Origin: Deltaproteobacteria bacterium
Lineage (GTDB): Bacteria; Desulfobacterota; Desulfomonilia; UBA1062
Reading direction: 5' to 3'
DNA: 34,038 bases
Assembly (NCBI GenBank): GCA_018434685.1
Contig: JAHDOV010000051.1
Span: 1-34,038, forward strand
Under the pieces are notes generated by a model. That model had not been told where the DNA came from, ran no database searches, and saw only the letters and a list, made by a program, of their open reading frames with translations. A program made the translations under genes and the position numbers. Below are positions 1 to 7,878 of the stretch, one piece after another (the first letter of the stretch is position 1; every line of letters begins with the position of its first letter).

Positions 1-272
<272 letters not shown>

Positions 273-333
273 CATTAATTACTCTCTTCCTATTTTTTGA
301 ACATCCAGAACTACTTATATTTTGCTACAAAAA

Positions 334-453
334 GTTTCTGGTGATCATGGCAAAGGGGAAACACCCGATCCCATACCGAACTCGGTAGTTAAGCCCTTTA
401 GCGCCAAAGGTACTGCATGGGCGACTGTGTGGGAGAATAGGACATTGCCAGGA
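334..453 (+). rRNA. 5S ribosomal RNA
   Basis: This is a full 5S gene of about 120 nt, some 60 nt after the 23S end. The core GATCCCATACCGAACTCGG is at about 369-387, followed by the usual loop E and helix IV region. The 5' end TCTGGTGAT pairs with the 3' end ATTGCCAGGA to form helix I, which sets the boundaries. It is the last gene of the rRNA operon, since a terminator follows directly. Open reading frames that cross it are artefacts. Confidence 0.96.
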
Positions 454-461
454 CAACTATA

Positions 462-495
462 CAGGCCCCCGGTCATAGACCGTGGGCCTTTTTTA
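462..495 (+). terminator. Rho-independent terminator of the rRNA operon
   Basis: The arm AGGCCCCCGGTC pairs with GACCGTGGGCCT, with a short internal mismatch and a three-base loop, and is followed by a run of six or more T. It starts only ~9 nt after the 5S helix closes, as expected for the end of an rrn operon. Confidence 0.9.
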
Positions 496-845
496 TTGCC
501 CGCACGAGGCTTCTGCGGGGGGTATCATGGCCAGAGATGCATCCCCGAGGAGCAGTACGACCCCGAATCAGGCCGTCATCAGGCCATGCCCGATCGGTAC
601 CGGACCTTGCGGTCTCAGGGGAGGGTACACAGGGGAATGACCGCGATTCTCAACACACATTCGGGATGACCATACCACAGGATCAGCATGGGGAAGGATG
701 CTTTGAGCGATGGCGCACTTGGTACGCTGCTGGCAGGTTCTTTTATTCGTCGGCAAGGATACTGGCCGGGGCAGTCAGTGTGCAATCACCCCTGCGGTAT
801 TCTTGGCTGGAGCAGGATGGGGCTCTTCCGTGCGCGACCACTCGA
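496..845. other. Intergenic region, no gene seen
   Basis: These 350 bp separate the rRNA terminator from the 3' end of the diguanylate cyclase gene. Several short frames are open but none has a convincing ribosome binding site or a recognisable protein. A small hairpin (AGCAT, eight-base loop, ATGCT) lies near 684-701. I see no tRNA cloverleaf and no T-tract terminator for the converging gene. Confidence 0.5.
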
Positions 846-1895
846 TCAGGACATGGGATCAAGCTTGAACACATCTTCCTCGCTCGTCACCCGGCACCTG
901 CCGCTGACCTTTGCCAGGTACAGGGCCTTGTCCGCCCTGGCGATGAGACTCTTGAGAGATTCTCCATGCCTGTATTGGGATACGCCGAGTGAAACATGCA
1001 CGTGACCGATTGATTCCTCGGTATCCTTGCGTTTCCAGTTCATGGTCTTGAAATAGGTGCAGATATGTTCTGCAAGACGTATGGCACCCTTGAGCGGGGT
1101 CTCGGGAAGCACGATGACAAATTCCTCGCCTCCGTAGCGGATAACGATGTCCCTGCCTTTGACACAGTCGATGAGCATTCTGGCGGATGTCCTGAGCACC
1201 CTGTCACCGATGAGGTGACCGTACCGGTCGTTTATCCTCTTGAAGTGGTCAAGGTCACACATAATAAGAGACAGGTCACTGCCAGTTTTGAGGGCATGTT
1301 CCGCTTCTCTGCCAAAGTTGGTCTCGAGGTATCTCCGGTTGCGCAGGCCGGTGAGAGCGTCTGTCGTTGCCTCCATCTTCACCTTTTCAAGTTCCGTGCG
1401 CAGCGACTCGATTTCCCGGGTAGAAGCGACGATCCGCTCCTTGAGCAGGAGCCCAGACCTGTTGATGGCATCGGTCTCGACAAGAATGTCTTCAACAACC
1501 TTCTGGATGGCCTCGGCATCGAGATCATCCTTGAGCCTCTGGGAATAGATGTTTATCATGGTGCTGAAACGGGTCAGTTCTCCACCAGTATCGACAACAT
1601 GGTTGAGAATGGTATCCAGCACCTTCCGCAGTTCGATTCGTATCTTCTTTATGATCTGTTTATAGTCGGTTGCCACGTATTTTTCATACAGGCTCTTGTT
1701 GAGTTCCGGGGTGACAGATCTGGTCTTTGAAAGTACATCATCTATGACAAGTTTGAGCGGTTCGTTCCTTCCGGACACGTATTCATACCAGACAGAATAA
1801 TTCTCCGGGTCTACCGGTATTCTGTGACGTCCCATGTGATCAAGGGCCATCCGTAAATATTCGCTCGACTGTTCGATAGTGTCTGAGTAATTCAC
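846..1895 (-). CDS. Diguanylate cyclase (GGDEF domain protein)
   Basis: This enzyme should make cyclic di-GMP from two GTP. The 349-residue protein has an N-terminal helical region (about 1-145) of the kind often seen before bacterial GGDEF domains, a short coiled coil (about 150-175) and a GGDEF domain from about 178 to the end. Visible motifs are DALTGLRNRRY (179-189), metal-binding CDLDHFK (Asp214, Asp216) and the active-site GGEEF (255-259), so catalysis looks intact. The product-inhibition I-site should read RxxD just upstream; here it is KGRD (247-250), so Lys replaces Arg and inhibition may be weak. There is no signal peptide or membrane segment, so it is probably cytosolic. The start is GTG, chosen because ACAGGAG sits 7-8 nt upstream. 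It stands alone as a transcription unit. Confidence 0.93.
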   Translation of the reverse strand: MNYSDTIEQSSEYLRMALDHMGRHRIPVDPENYSVWYEYVSGRNEPLKLVIDDVLSKTRSVTPELNKSLYEKYVATDYKQIIKKIRIELRKVLDTILNHVVDTGGELTRFSTMINIYSQRLKDDLDAEAIQKVVEDILVETDAINRSGLLLKERIVASTREIESLRTELEKVKMEATTDALTGLRNRRYLETNFGREAEHALKTGSDLSLIMCDLDHFKRINDRYGHLIGDRVLRTSARMLIDCVKGRDIVIRYGGEEFVIVLPETPLKGAIRLAEHICTYFKTMNWKRKDTEESIGHVHVSLGVSQYRHGESLKSLIARADKALYLAKVSGRCRVTSEEDVFKLDPMS

Positions 1896-2085
1896 GTTCT
1901 TCTCCTGTACAACGATCTCCTTGAAATAACTCAGTACCTATCGACATCCGCTGCAGGCATCTTGAATCCGTCTTTGCGTTCGCTTTTTAAGTCTTCTTCT
2001 ATGCCGGAGATGTGGCCGGACGAGATGCCCTGGGTTTATCCTGTTGATTGGATTTCAAGAAATCATGTGCCTTGAGCGGAGGAAG

Positions 2086-2277
2086 TCAGTAATACACGGA
2101 GTGATCGGACATCCCTTCCTTCCTGCGGATACGTACCAGTTTATCGTGGTATGGGCATACTGCATGATCGCCAAGCCGCTGGGTGAAAAGAGACATCACC
2201 TGCAGACCGAGGAGAATGACCTGCATGAACCACCAGGCCTCGTCGAGTTCGAACGCCTGCTGGTGCTCAGGGAGAGC
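2086..2277 (-). other. In-frame coding-like extension after a TAG stop
   Basis: Directly after the TAG (2278-2280) that ends the iron-sulfur flavoprotein-like gene, the same frame stays open for 63 codons and ends with TGA at 2086-2088. The translated stretch looks protein-like: it has two adjacent Trp, a hydrophobic segment (MQVILLGLQVMSLF) and CPYHDK followed by basic residues, with codon use like the neighbours. It could be a C-terminal extension reached by decoding UAG, the remains of a longer protein cut by a nonsense change, or a separate 46-residue peptide starting at an internal ATG (weak GAGG about 11 nt upstream). The sequence alone cannot choose between these. Confidence 0.4.
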
Positions 2278-2910
2278 CTATGGTACGAGAGAGGATGCCA
2301 GATCTGCTCCGAGCTTCGTGGCCCGGGCCAATGCCTGAGCATCATCCCGGATCATTCCCCGCTCAAAGATGGCAAAAACAGCCAACTCTCCAACTATTTC
2401 ATAGCCCAGGGCTTCAAGCGGACGATGCATTGCCTCGAGCGTGAATCCCAGATCGTCCTTCGAGGCCTGTTCGCATACGGCCGCGATAACCGCCTTGCGG
2501 CCCTGGAGGGCCAGGCGACTTGTCCATCCCCTCGGGCGATCATCGGTGAAATCGTAAAAGCAGTAGAGCCGGTCAATGAACGCCTTGATCCAGGCCGTGA
2601 CATTATAATTATGCACAGGGGACACCATGACCAAGCCTCCTGCCCGAACGATCTTCGGATACAGGGGATTCATGTCGTCATGCAGGCCGGTACAGGTCCA
2701 GTCCGCTCTGCACCGTTCACATCCGATGCAGGGCTGAAAGCGATAATCCCGCAACAGGATCATCTCGGAAGGCAGACCTCTTTTTTCTGCACCGCGCAGT
2801 ATGTGTCTCAAGAGGACATCGGTATTCCCGTTCTCTCTCGGGCTGCCGCCAATGCCGAGCACGACCGGCTTCGGTGAAAGATCCGGGAAATCTTCCTGCA
2901 CTGAATGCAT
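2278..2910 (-). CDS. Iron-sulfur flavoprotein-like, flavodoxin-fold oxidoreductase
   Basis: This 210-residue protein belongs to the NADPH-dependent FMN reductase / iron-sulfur flavoprotein group. Near the N-terminus is the flavodoxin-fold FMN-phosphate loop GGSPRENGNT (21-30). It is followed by a compact cysteine motif, Cys61-x2-Cys64-x2-Cys67-x5-Cys73, which resembles the 4Fe-4S ligand set of iron-sulfur flavoproteins. SPVHNYNVTAWIKAFIDR (97-114) is the usual second flavin-contact segment. The physiological electron donor and acceptor cannot be deduced. It starts 14 bp after leuB, with a GAGGA at the leuB stop as probable ribosome binding site, so the two are likely co-transcribed. The annotated end is a TAG, after which the frame remains open and coding-like for 63 codons, so the true protein could be longer. 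Confidence 0.8.
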   Translation of the reverse strand: MHSVQEDFPDLSPKPVVLGIGGSPRENGNTDVLLRHILRGAEKRGLPSEMILLRDYRFQPCIGCERCRADWTCTGLHDDMNPLYPKIVRAGGLVMVSPVHNYNVTAWIKAFIDRLYCFYDFTDDRPRGWTSRLALQGRKAVIAAVCEQASKDDLGFTLEAMHRPLEALGYEIVGELAVFAIFERGMIRDDAQALARATKLGADLASSLVP

Positions 2911-2924
2911 GAGATGGTTTGTCC

Positions 2925-4022
2925 TCAGCCCTTGACAATGATATCGACGACCATGTCCCCGAAGTCGCTGGTGGAGAGTATTCTGCTCCTGTCATGCTCC
3001 TGGTGGGAGAGTTCGACGGTTGTATAGCCCCGTTCAAACACACTGAAGAGGGCAGTCCAGATATCGTCCGATTCCTGCTGTAAGTTCAGACACTTCTCGT
3101 AGAGAAAAGCGATGCTCCCGATCATGGAATAGGGGTTGGCAATATTTTTGCCGGCAATGTCGGGGGCCGAGCCGTGAGCTGCCTCAACGTAGCCTTTCGC
3201 CGGGCCCATGCATGCCGAAGGCATCAGGCCCAGGGAGCCCAATATGCCGCCGGCCTGATCGGTCAGGATATCCCCCTGCATGTTTTCGAGCAGGACGACC
3301 CCGTTGAACTGGGAAGGGTTTATCAGCAGCTGGAAGGCTGCATTGTCGACCAGCATGTGCATGAAGGAAACATCGGGGTAGTCCCTGGCGACCTCATCAA
3401 CGATCTCCTGCCAGAAGCGAGATGTGGCGAGCACGTTCGCCTTGTGGATATTCGTCAGGCGGGCCTTTTTTCTCCGCGCCTCCTCAAAAGCCACAACAGC
3501 GACCCTTCTTATCTGTTCATCGGTGTAGGTGCAGTCGTCCCGGGCAAAGGTCATCTTTGTCGCAGATCCCTCGGTCTTATCCCCGAAATAGATGCCGCCA
3601 ACCAGTTCCCGGATCATGAGGATGTCGATTCCGTCTCCGATGATCTCTTCTTTCAGGGGAGAGAACGATGCCAGCGCCTTGGGCAACCGCACCGGCCGGT
3701 AGTTGGCAAAGGTGTCGTAGCGTTTCCTCAACGGTAAGATGGCGCCGATCTCCGGTCTGTGCTCCTGGGGGATGGAGCTCATCTTCTCCAGAGAGAGTCC
3801 CACCGGGCCCTTGATGATGGCATCGGCCTCATCACAGATGAGCCGGGTCTTCTCGGGAAAAGGTGATCCCTCGGTAAAGTATGCAGCTGCCCCGAACGGT
3901 GCCCAGTTCAGGGTGAACTCATGGCCATACTTTTTCTCCACAGCACGCAACACCTTTATTGCTTCACGGACGATCTCCGGTCCGATCCCGTCTCCTTCCA
4001 GTACAGCTATTACCTTTTTCAT
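2925..4022 (-). CDS. leuB: 3-isopropylmalate dehydrogenase (isocitrate/isopropylmalate family)
   Basis: This 365-residue NAD-dependent beta-decarboxylating dehydrogenase would convert 3-isopropylmalate to 2-oxoisocaproate in leucine synthesis. Motifs include GDGIGPE (10-16), IRELVGGIYFG with Tyr145, Lys194 in HKANVL, and metal-binding aspartates in VDNAAFQLL (Asp226) and GDILTDQ (Asp251, Asp255). Length is normal for LeuB. The segment before GDIL reads VVLLENMQ, where textbook LeuB has a V-T-x-N type sequence, and no leuA, leuC or leuD lies nearby, so a related substrate (another 2-alkylmalate, or tartrate) cannot be ruled out. Start ATG is preceded by GAAGAGGA at a good distance and by a strong promoter. 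It probably forms an operon with the flavoprotein gene downstream. Confidence 0.8.
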   Translation of the reverse strand: MKKVIAVLEGDGIGPEIVREAIKVLRAVEKKYGHEFTLNWAPFGAAAYFTEGSPFPEKTRLICDEADAIIKGPVGLSLEKMSSIPQEHRPEIGAILPLRKRYDTFANYRPVRLPKALASFSPLKEEIIGDGIDILMIRELVGGIYFGDKTEGSATKMTFARDDCTYTDEQIRRVAVVAFEEARRKKARLTNIHKANVLATSRFWQEIVDEVARDYPDVSFMHMLVDNAAFQLLINPSQFNGVVLLENMQGDILTDQAGGILGSLGLMPSACMGPAKGYVEAAHGSAPDIAGKNIANPYSMIGSIAFLYEKCLNLQQESDDIWTALFSVFERGYTTVELSHQEHDRSRILSTSDFGDMVVDIIVKG

Positions 4023-4051
4023 GATCCATCCTCTTCATGTGTTATGGGGGC

Positions 4052-4079
4052 ACTATACCGCGGGAATCATTTTCGTCAA
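4052..4079 (-). promoter_or_regulatory. Sigma-70 promoter of leuB
   Basis: On the minus strand a -35 TTGACG (4074-4079) and a -10 TATAGT (4052-4057) are separated by 16 bp, giving five of six matches in each box. Transcription would begin near 4045, about 22 nt before the leuB start. The rest of the 298-bp gap up to yajD (4080-4320) holds no gene that I can support. Confidence 0.65.
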
Positions 4080-4320
4080 CCGGCAAATCCTCTCTATGGG
4101 GAATCTTTCAGGGCATGATGGGTCGACCTTCACCGTATCAGATACGAAGAGGGAGTTGTACAGGCGCACCGACTTTGAGGCTTCCTTCTACGGCGGAACG
4201 ATAACGATGTCTTTGGCTGTATCGGATTACTGGTCATAAAGCCTTTGGGAGACGAGCCTGTGCCGGGGGGACGATCAGGGCATCACGGAGACATACACTG
4301 ACAGCGACGGTGATTCCGGC

Positions 4321-4719
4321 CTACTTCTTCTGATTCTTGAGCATGTCGCCGAGCGCGGCAAAGGGGTTGTGCGTGATGGAGGGGGTTTTCTCTTCCCTCG
4401 TCCCGTCGTGGTCATCCGCTCCATCGTCGAGGTATCTGCCGTGTTCATTGTCGTGGCAGTAGACGCAGAGATTCTCCCAGTTGCTCCCGTCGGGGGGGTT
4501 GTTGTTGTGGTTGTGGTCCTTGTGGTGCACGGTCAGGAGTTGGAGATTCTTGCTGGTAAACTCCCTGCCGCAGCGGGCGCACACCCAGGGATGGATCCTC
4601 AGGGACTGCTCCCGGTAACCCTGGAGACGATCCTTCTTGGCGTCCCGGGCCCGCTGAACGATGCGGTCCATCTCTTCCTTGCTCAACTTCGCAGGAGGTT
4701 TCGGTCCCTTAGAACTCAT
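4321..4719 (-). CDS. yajD: YajD-family HNH nuclease-like protein
   Basis: This 132-residue protein matches Escherichia coli YajD closely in order of motifs. A basic helical N-terminus is followed by IHPWVCARCGREF (CxxC zinc knuckle), the HNH core TVHHKDHNHNNNPPDGSNWE, then LCVYCHDNEHGRY with a second CxxC-like pair and the last His. An acidic linker and the NPFAALGDMLKNQKK tail, also typical of YajD, complete it. HNH proteins of this type bind zinc and may nick DNA; YajD's physiological role is not established. The start is the ATG at 4719 because AGAGG lies just upstream; an in-frame TTG six codons earlier lacks a ribosome binding site. Confidence 0.9.
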   Translation of the reverse strand: MSSKGPKPPAKLSKEEMDRIVQRARDAKKDRLQGYREQSLRIHPWVCARCGREFTSKNLQLLTVHHKDHNHNNNPPDGSNWENLCVYCHDNEHGRYLDDGADDHDGTREEKTPSITHNPFAALGDMLKNQKK

Positions 4720-4942
4720 GATCGCCTCTGGTGGCAATGTAGTGGCCCGGGGTGTTGTGAATGTTTGCCGCTTCCATGATTTTTCTGCTTAGATCATTTC
4801 TGACTTTCCGTAAAGATGCAATATCTCGGATGAGAGGCGCACTGTCCGGGCGGAGATGCCCTGCGACTCCGTCCAGAGCTGTCCTTTGCCCTGTCGAGGG
4901 GATTTCATGAACAGCGGCATGGGGGAGAGGAAGAGGATTCAC

Positions 4943-5638
4943 TCAGTCGTGTGTGGTGTTAGGATCCTTCCTGCTCCGGGTCTCCTCTTCGACCTCACGG
5001 TCGAAATTAGCTTCATTCCAGGAGCTGTCTGCGAGGTATTCCAGGCGGAAGGTTTCCATGATCCGGTCGAAGGGGACATCGGCAAATTCGCCGCGGTAGG
5101 CCAGATATTCCATGTGCCTGTTTCCCTCCAGATCGAACGGGTGGTAGATGGAGTCGCTGCGGCCGTCGAACTCGAGAGGCTGCAGCCGGAAACGCTCGCA
5201 CAGCTCGATATTAAAGGCCGGGGTGGCCTTGACCCAGAGTTCGTCCAGGTAGATGGACGTATAGCCGTGCCAGAAAAAGACGTCGGTTTTCATCTGTTCG
5301 CGCATACGGGCAGTGGTGAGGTGGTTGCGCACATCGGCGAAACCGAGCCGTGCGGGAATCCCCTGGGCCCTGCAACACGCTGCGAGAAGGATGGCCTTGG
5401 TGACGCACCAGCCCCTGCCGGTGCGTAGCGTGGTGCTTGCCCGGAGGCCTTCGATCGATAAATCGAGGGTGTACGGATCGTATCGAATGCCGTCGCGCAC
5501 CGCGTAGTAAAGGCTGATGGCCTGTTCTCGCGGATCTGCAGAACCGCCGGCATGCGCTTTTGCATACGCTGCCACTACCGGGTTGTCACGGTCGATGGAC
5601 GGCGTGGGTTGAAGGTACTGCTGCAGCTCTTGTTTCAT
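4943..5638 (-). CDS. Transglutaminase-like (cysteine protease fold) protein
   Basis: This 231-residue protein carries a transglutaminase-like core. The presumed nucleophile is Cys78 in GRGWCVTKAILLAACCRA, followed by GIPARLGFADVRNH and the catalytic His124 in FWHGYTSIYLDELWVKATPAFN. The third triad position, often Asp in DPT, falls in ATPAFN and is not obvious. Such bacterial proteins are usually proteases, amidases or deamidases; the substrate is unknown. No signal peptide is seen, so it is probably cytosolic. The start is the ATG at 5638, with AAAGGAG 13 nt upstream, slightly far. Longer upstream frames run into the structured leader and are rejected. The gene stands alone, 223 bp before yajD. 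Confidence 0.82.
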   Translation of the reverse strand: MKQELQQYLQPTPSIDRDNPVVAAYAKAHAGGSADPREQAISLYYAVRDGIRYDPYTLDLSIEGLRASTTLRTGRGWCVTKAILLAACCRAQGIPARLGFADVRNHLTTARMREQMKTDVFFWHGYTSIYLDELWVKATPAFNIELCERFRLQPLEFDGRSDSIYHPFDLEGNRHMEYLAYRGEFADVPFDRIMETFRLEYLADSSWNEANFDREVEEETRSRKDPNTTHD

Positions 5639-5668
5639 GTCAAAAAGAACACTCCTTTCATAGGGTAG

Positions 5669-5777
5669 CCCCTGTCTTGACGGGACCAACCGCTGCTGCC
5701 TTCGGGTGCGGCATCTTCCCTCCTGAGGTCGCCTCACCGGCCGCAGGTTCATGGACCCGGTCAGTCAGGGCAGTATA
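5669..5777 (-). promoter_or_regulatory. Candidate structured 5' leader with -10 box
   Basis: Between a good -10 (TATACT on the minus strand, 5772-5777) and the ribosome binding site of the transglutaminase-like gene, about 100 nt can fold into a three-way junction. The closing helix is made of CCC/GGG, TGAC/GTCA (5678-5681 with 5764-5767), GGG/CCC (5682-5684 with 5756-5758), CC/GG and AACC/GGTT (5688-5691 with 5746-5749). Inside are a perfect 5-bp hairpin with a three-base loop (5724-5736) and a 6-bp hairpin (5694-5713). The second hairpin pairs better on the plus strand, where it has G-U pairs and a UUCG-type loop, and a perfect TATAAT (5774-5779) also lies on that strand, so direction is not certain. 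I do not recognise a known riboswitch. Confidence 0.4.
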
Positions 5778-6005
5778 ATTAAACAGTATGGAGAGTCTGA
5801 CACAAATCACCTCCCGAGGGAACAGCTATTTCATCCCTCAGCCCTCAGCGTTGTGTGCCTGGCATGTCCGGAGAAAACCGCCCCATGCATTCTCCGGGGG
5901 AGATTCTGGCCCTGCAACCGACAGGATCGATGGGATGAGTGAGAGATACAATGCCCCTTTCAGTATCGGGGTACTCGATGGATCATCCAACTCGTATTGC
6001 TATTC

Positions 6006-6034
6006 TTGTCAGATCCAATACTCTATGCTAGATA
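6006..6034 (+). promoter_or_regulatory. Probable promoter of the yebC-ruvCAB operon
   Basis: TTGTCA (6006-6011) is followed after 17 bp by TAGATA (6029-6034), about 35 bp before the yebC start. The -35 is good and the -10 is moderate. No other convincing pair lies closer. The rest of the gap from 5780 holds no gene I can support. Confidence 0.4.
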
Positions 6035-6068
6035 AGTTTAAACGTTAGAACATAAGGGGAGGGCGTGT

Positions 6069-6818
6069 ATGTCCGGTCACAATAAATGGAGTACCATAAA
6101 ACACAAGAAAGGTGCTGCGGATGCCAAGAGAGGCAAGGTCTTCAGCAGGCTGATCAAGGAGATTACGGTTGCGGCCCGCATGGGTGGCGGCGACATAGAA
6201 GGCAATGCGCGTCTCAGGTCTGCAGTGGCGTCTGCAAAGGCATCCAACATGCCCAAAGACAACATTGATCGAGCCATCAAGAAGGGTACGGGAGAACTGG
6301 AAGGATATAACCTTGAAGAGATCTCCTATGAGGGATATGGACCGGGTGGCATGGCTGTCCTGCTCAATATACTCACCGACAACAGGAATCGGGTGGTGGC
6401 CGATCTCAGGCATCTCTTCACAAAGTACAACGGCAACCTCGGCGAGACCGGGTGCGTGAGCTGGATGTTCGACAAGAAGGGCTTTGCCTCCGTCGACAAG
6501 AAATCGGTGGATGAGGAGACGCTCTACGAGATCGTGCTGGATGCCGGGGTAGAGGATATTGCCGACCAGGGCGACGTGTTTGAGATCCTGTTCGCGCCTG
6601 AAGACGTCGAAACGATCAGAGAACTGCTCGATAAGAATAATATCAGCTACAACCAGATGGAAGTCCAGATGATCCCCCAGACCAACGTGACCCTGACCGG
6701 AAAACAGGCCCAGCAGGCATTGAAACTGCTGGATGCATTGGAAGACCTTGACGATGTGCAGTCCATATCTTCCAACTTTGATATTGACGACGAGGAAATG
6801 GCCCAACTGCAGGGATGA
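6069..6818 (+). CDS. yebC: YebC/PmpR-family DNA-binding regulatory protein
   Basis: This 249-residue protein is a full-length YebC/PmpR/TACO1 family member. It begins with the diagnostic [20 protein letters not shown] and continues with [31 protein letters not shown] and [12 protein letters not shown], then the acidic central and C-terminal domains including GCVSWMF and [11 protein letters not shown]. Family members act as transcription regulators, and some help translation through proline-rich stretches. The ribosome binding site is AAGGGGAGG, 6 nt before ATG. The gene overlaps ruvC by four bases (ATGA), so it leads a Holliday-junction repair operon, a common bacterial arrangement. Confidence 0.96.
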   Translation: MSGHNKWSTIKHKKGAADAKRGKVFSRLIKEITVAARMGGGDIEGNARLRSAVASAKASNMPKDNIDRAIKKGTGELEGYNLEEISYEGYGPGGMAVLLNILTDNRNRVVADLRHLFTKYNGNLGETGCVSWMFDKKGFASVDKKSVDEETLYEIVLDAGVEDIADQGDVFEILFAPEDVETIRELLDKNNISYNQMEVQMIPQTNVTLTGKQAQQALKLLDALEDLDDVQSISSNFDIDDEEMAQLQG

Positions 6819-7315
6819 TGGTTATCTGCGGCATTGATCCGGGGACACGGGTGACGGGCTATGGGGTGCTCGAGATCAGTTCAAGATCTGCGGGCAGCAT
6901 TGCGTATGTCGCCCATGGCGTCATCAGGACCGGCGCAGACGATCTGGCAGGGAGGCTCAAAGAGATATTCCTCGGGCTGAGCGAGGTGTTCAGAGAGTAT
7001 CAGCCCGGAGAGGTGGCAGTGGAGACGTCGTTTCATGCCCTGAACGCCCAGAGCGCCCTCAAGCTCGGACATGCGCGCGGGGCAATCCTCCTGGCGGCGG
7101 CGCTTCAGGATATCCCGATATTCGAGTATACCCCCACCGAGGTCAAGAAGGCCACCTGCGGCTATGGCCGTGCAGACAAGGAGCAGATCCATACCATGGT
7201 GAGCACCATACTCCACCTGCCGAGAAACCTGGTGAGCTCGCGTGATGCATCGGATGCGCTGGCAATAGGAGTATGTCACTCGTCGTGCCGGCGTTTCAAG
7301 GAGCTCGTGCAATGA
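6815..7315 (+). CDS. ruvC: Holliday junction resolvase RuvC
   Basis: RuvC cuts Holliday junctions at symmetric sites after branch migration by RuvAB. The 166-residue protein has the four acidic catalytic residues in the normal order: Asp8 in [12 protein letters not shown], Glu70 in [11 protein letters not shown], and Asp144 and Asp147 in [12 protein letters not shown], spaced as in E. coli RuvC. The ATG at 6815 overlaps the yebC stop as ATGA; a second ATG directly follows and could also be used. Its own stop overlaps the ruvA start, which suggests translational coupling. Confidence 0.97.
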   Translation: MMVICGIDPGTRVTGYGVLEISSRSAGSIAYVAHGVIRTGADDLAGRLKEIFLGLSEVFREYQPGEVAVETSFHALNAQSALKLGHARGAILLAAALQDIPIFEYTPTEVKKATCGYGRADKEQIHTMVSTILHLPRNLVSSRDASDALAIGVCHSSCRRFKELVQ

Positions 7316-7878
7316 TCAGCATGCTTCGGGGAGAGGTTGTGCAGAATACCGGTTCGGACGTTACGCTGATGATTGCGGGCGTCGGCTACCTCGTGCATGT
7401 GCCGGCAGGGATCGACCAGAGACTTGCCTGCGGGGATGAGGTGACCCTGTATACGACCCTGATCGTACGGGATGACTCCCTGGATCTATACGGGTTTACA
7501 GACCAGAGGCAGAAGGAGATCTTCTCCCTGCTCCTGAATGTCTCGGGCGTGGGGCCCAAGACCGCCATGAATGTCATAGCAGGGATCGAGCCCAACCGGT
7601 TTCTCGATGAGGTGGTCAGCGAGAACATCTCGTACCTGAGCACCCTGCCGGGCATCGGAAAGAAGAGTGCCCAGCGGATCGTGCTGGAGCTCAAGGAGAA
7701 GATCGCCAAGCTGTACAAGACCAGCGGCAGGGTCGGCCCGGTAAACAGCAATGAAGATGCTGTCGCAGCACTCGTGGCCCTGGGTTATTCCGAGAATCAG
7801 GCGCGCAAGGCAGTGGGTTGCGTGCAGGCAGACAGCGTCGAAGATCTTGTCAGAGGGGCGCTCAAGGAACTGATGTGA
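7312..7878 (+). CDS. ruvA: Holliday junction branch migration protein RuvA
   Basis: RuvA binds four-way junctions as a tetramer and loads the RuvB motor. The 188-residue protein has the N-terminal OB-fold ([10 protein letters not shown] to about 65), two helix-hairpin-helix motifs ([13 protein letters not shown] and [13 protein letters not shown]) and a C-terminal RuvB-binding three-helix domain ([21 protein letters not shown]). I place the start at the ATG overlapping the ruvC stop as ATGA, since it gives the normal family N-terminus; an in-frame GTG further upstream lies inside ruvC and is not needed. The stop overlaps the ruvB start as TGATG. Confidence 0.96.
   Translation: MISMLRGEVVQNTGSDVTLMIAGVGYLVHVPAGIDQRLACGDEVTLYTTLIVRDDSLDLYGFTDQRQKEIFSLLLNVSGVGPKTAMNVIAGIEPNRFLDEVVSENISYLSTLPGIGKKSAQRIVLELKEKIAKLYKTSGRVGPVNSNEDAVAALVALGYSENQARKAVGCVQADSVEDLVRGALKELM

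Noticed and set aside
322-669. Open frame across the 5S gene and terminator
   Set aside because: It reads through the 5S rRNA and its terminator, so it is an artefact.
2044-2877. Long plus-strand frame opposite the iron-sulfur flavoprotein gene
   Set aside because: It has no recognisable motifs or ribosome site and lies in codon register with the real gene, as expected of an antisense shadow. It was used only as weak support for coding in the extension.
4709-4942. Possible 77-residue minus-strand gene between the transglutaminase-like gene and yajD
   Set aside because: The only start is a GTG directly after the upstream stop, without a ribosome site, and the product resembles nothing I know. 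The end overlaps the yajD start.
5669-5777. Identification of the leader as signal recognition particle RNA
   Set aside because: The minus strand has AACC and GCAGCAGC segments that recall bacterial 4.5S RNA, but the required GGTCAGG-type 5' motif and single apical hairpin are absent, and about 45 bases lie between the parts in place of about 20.
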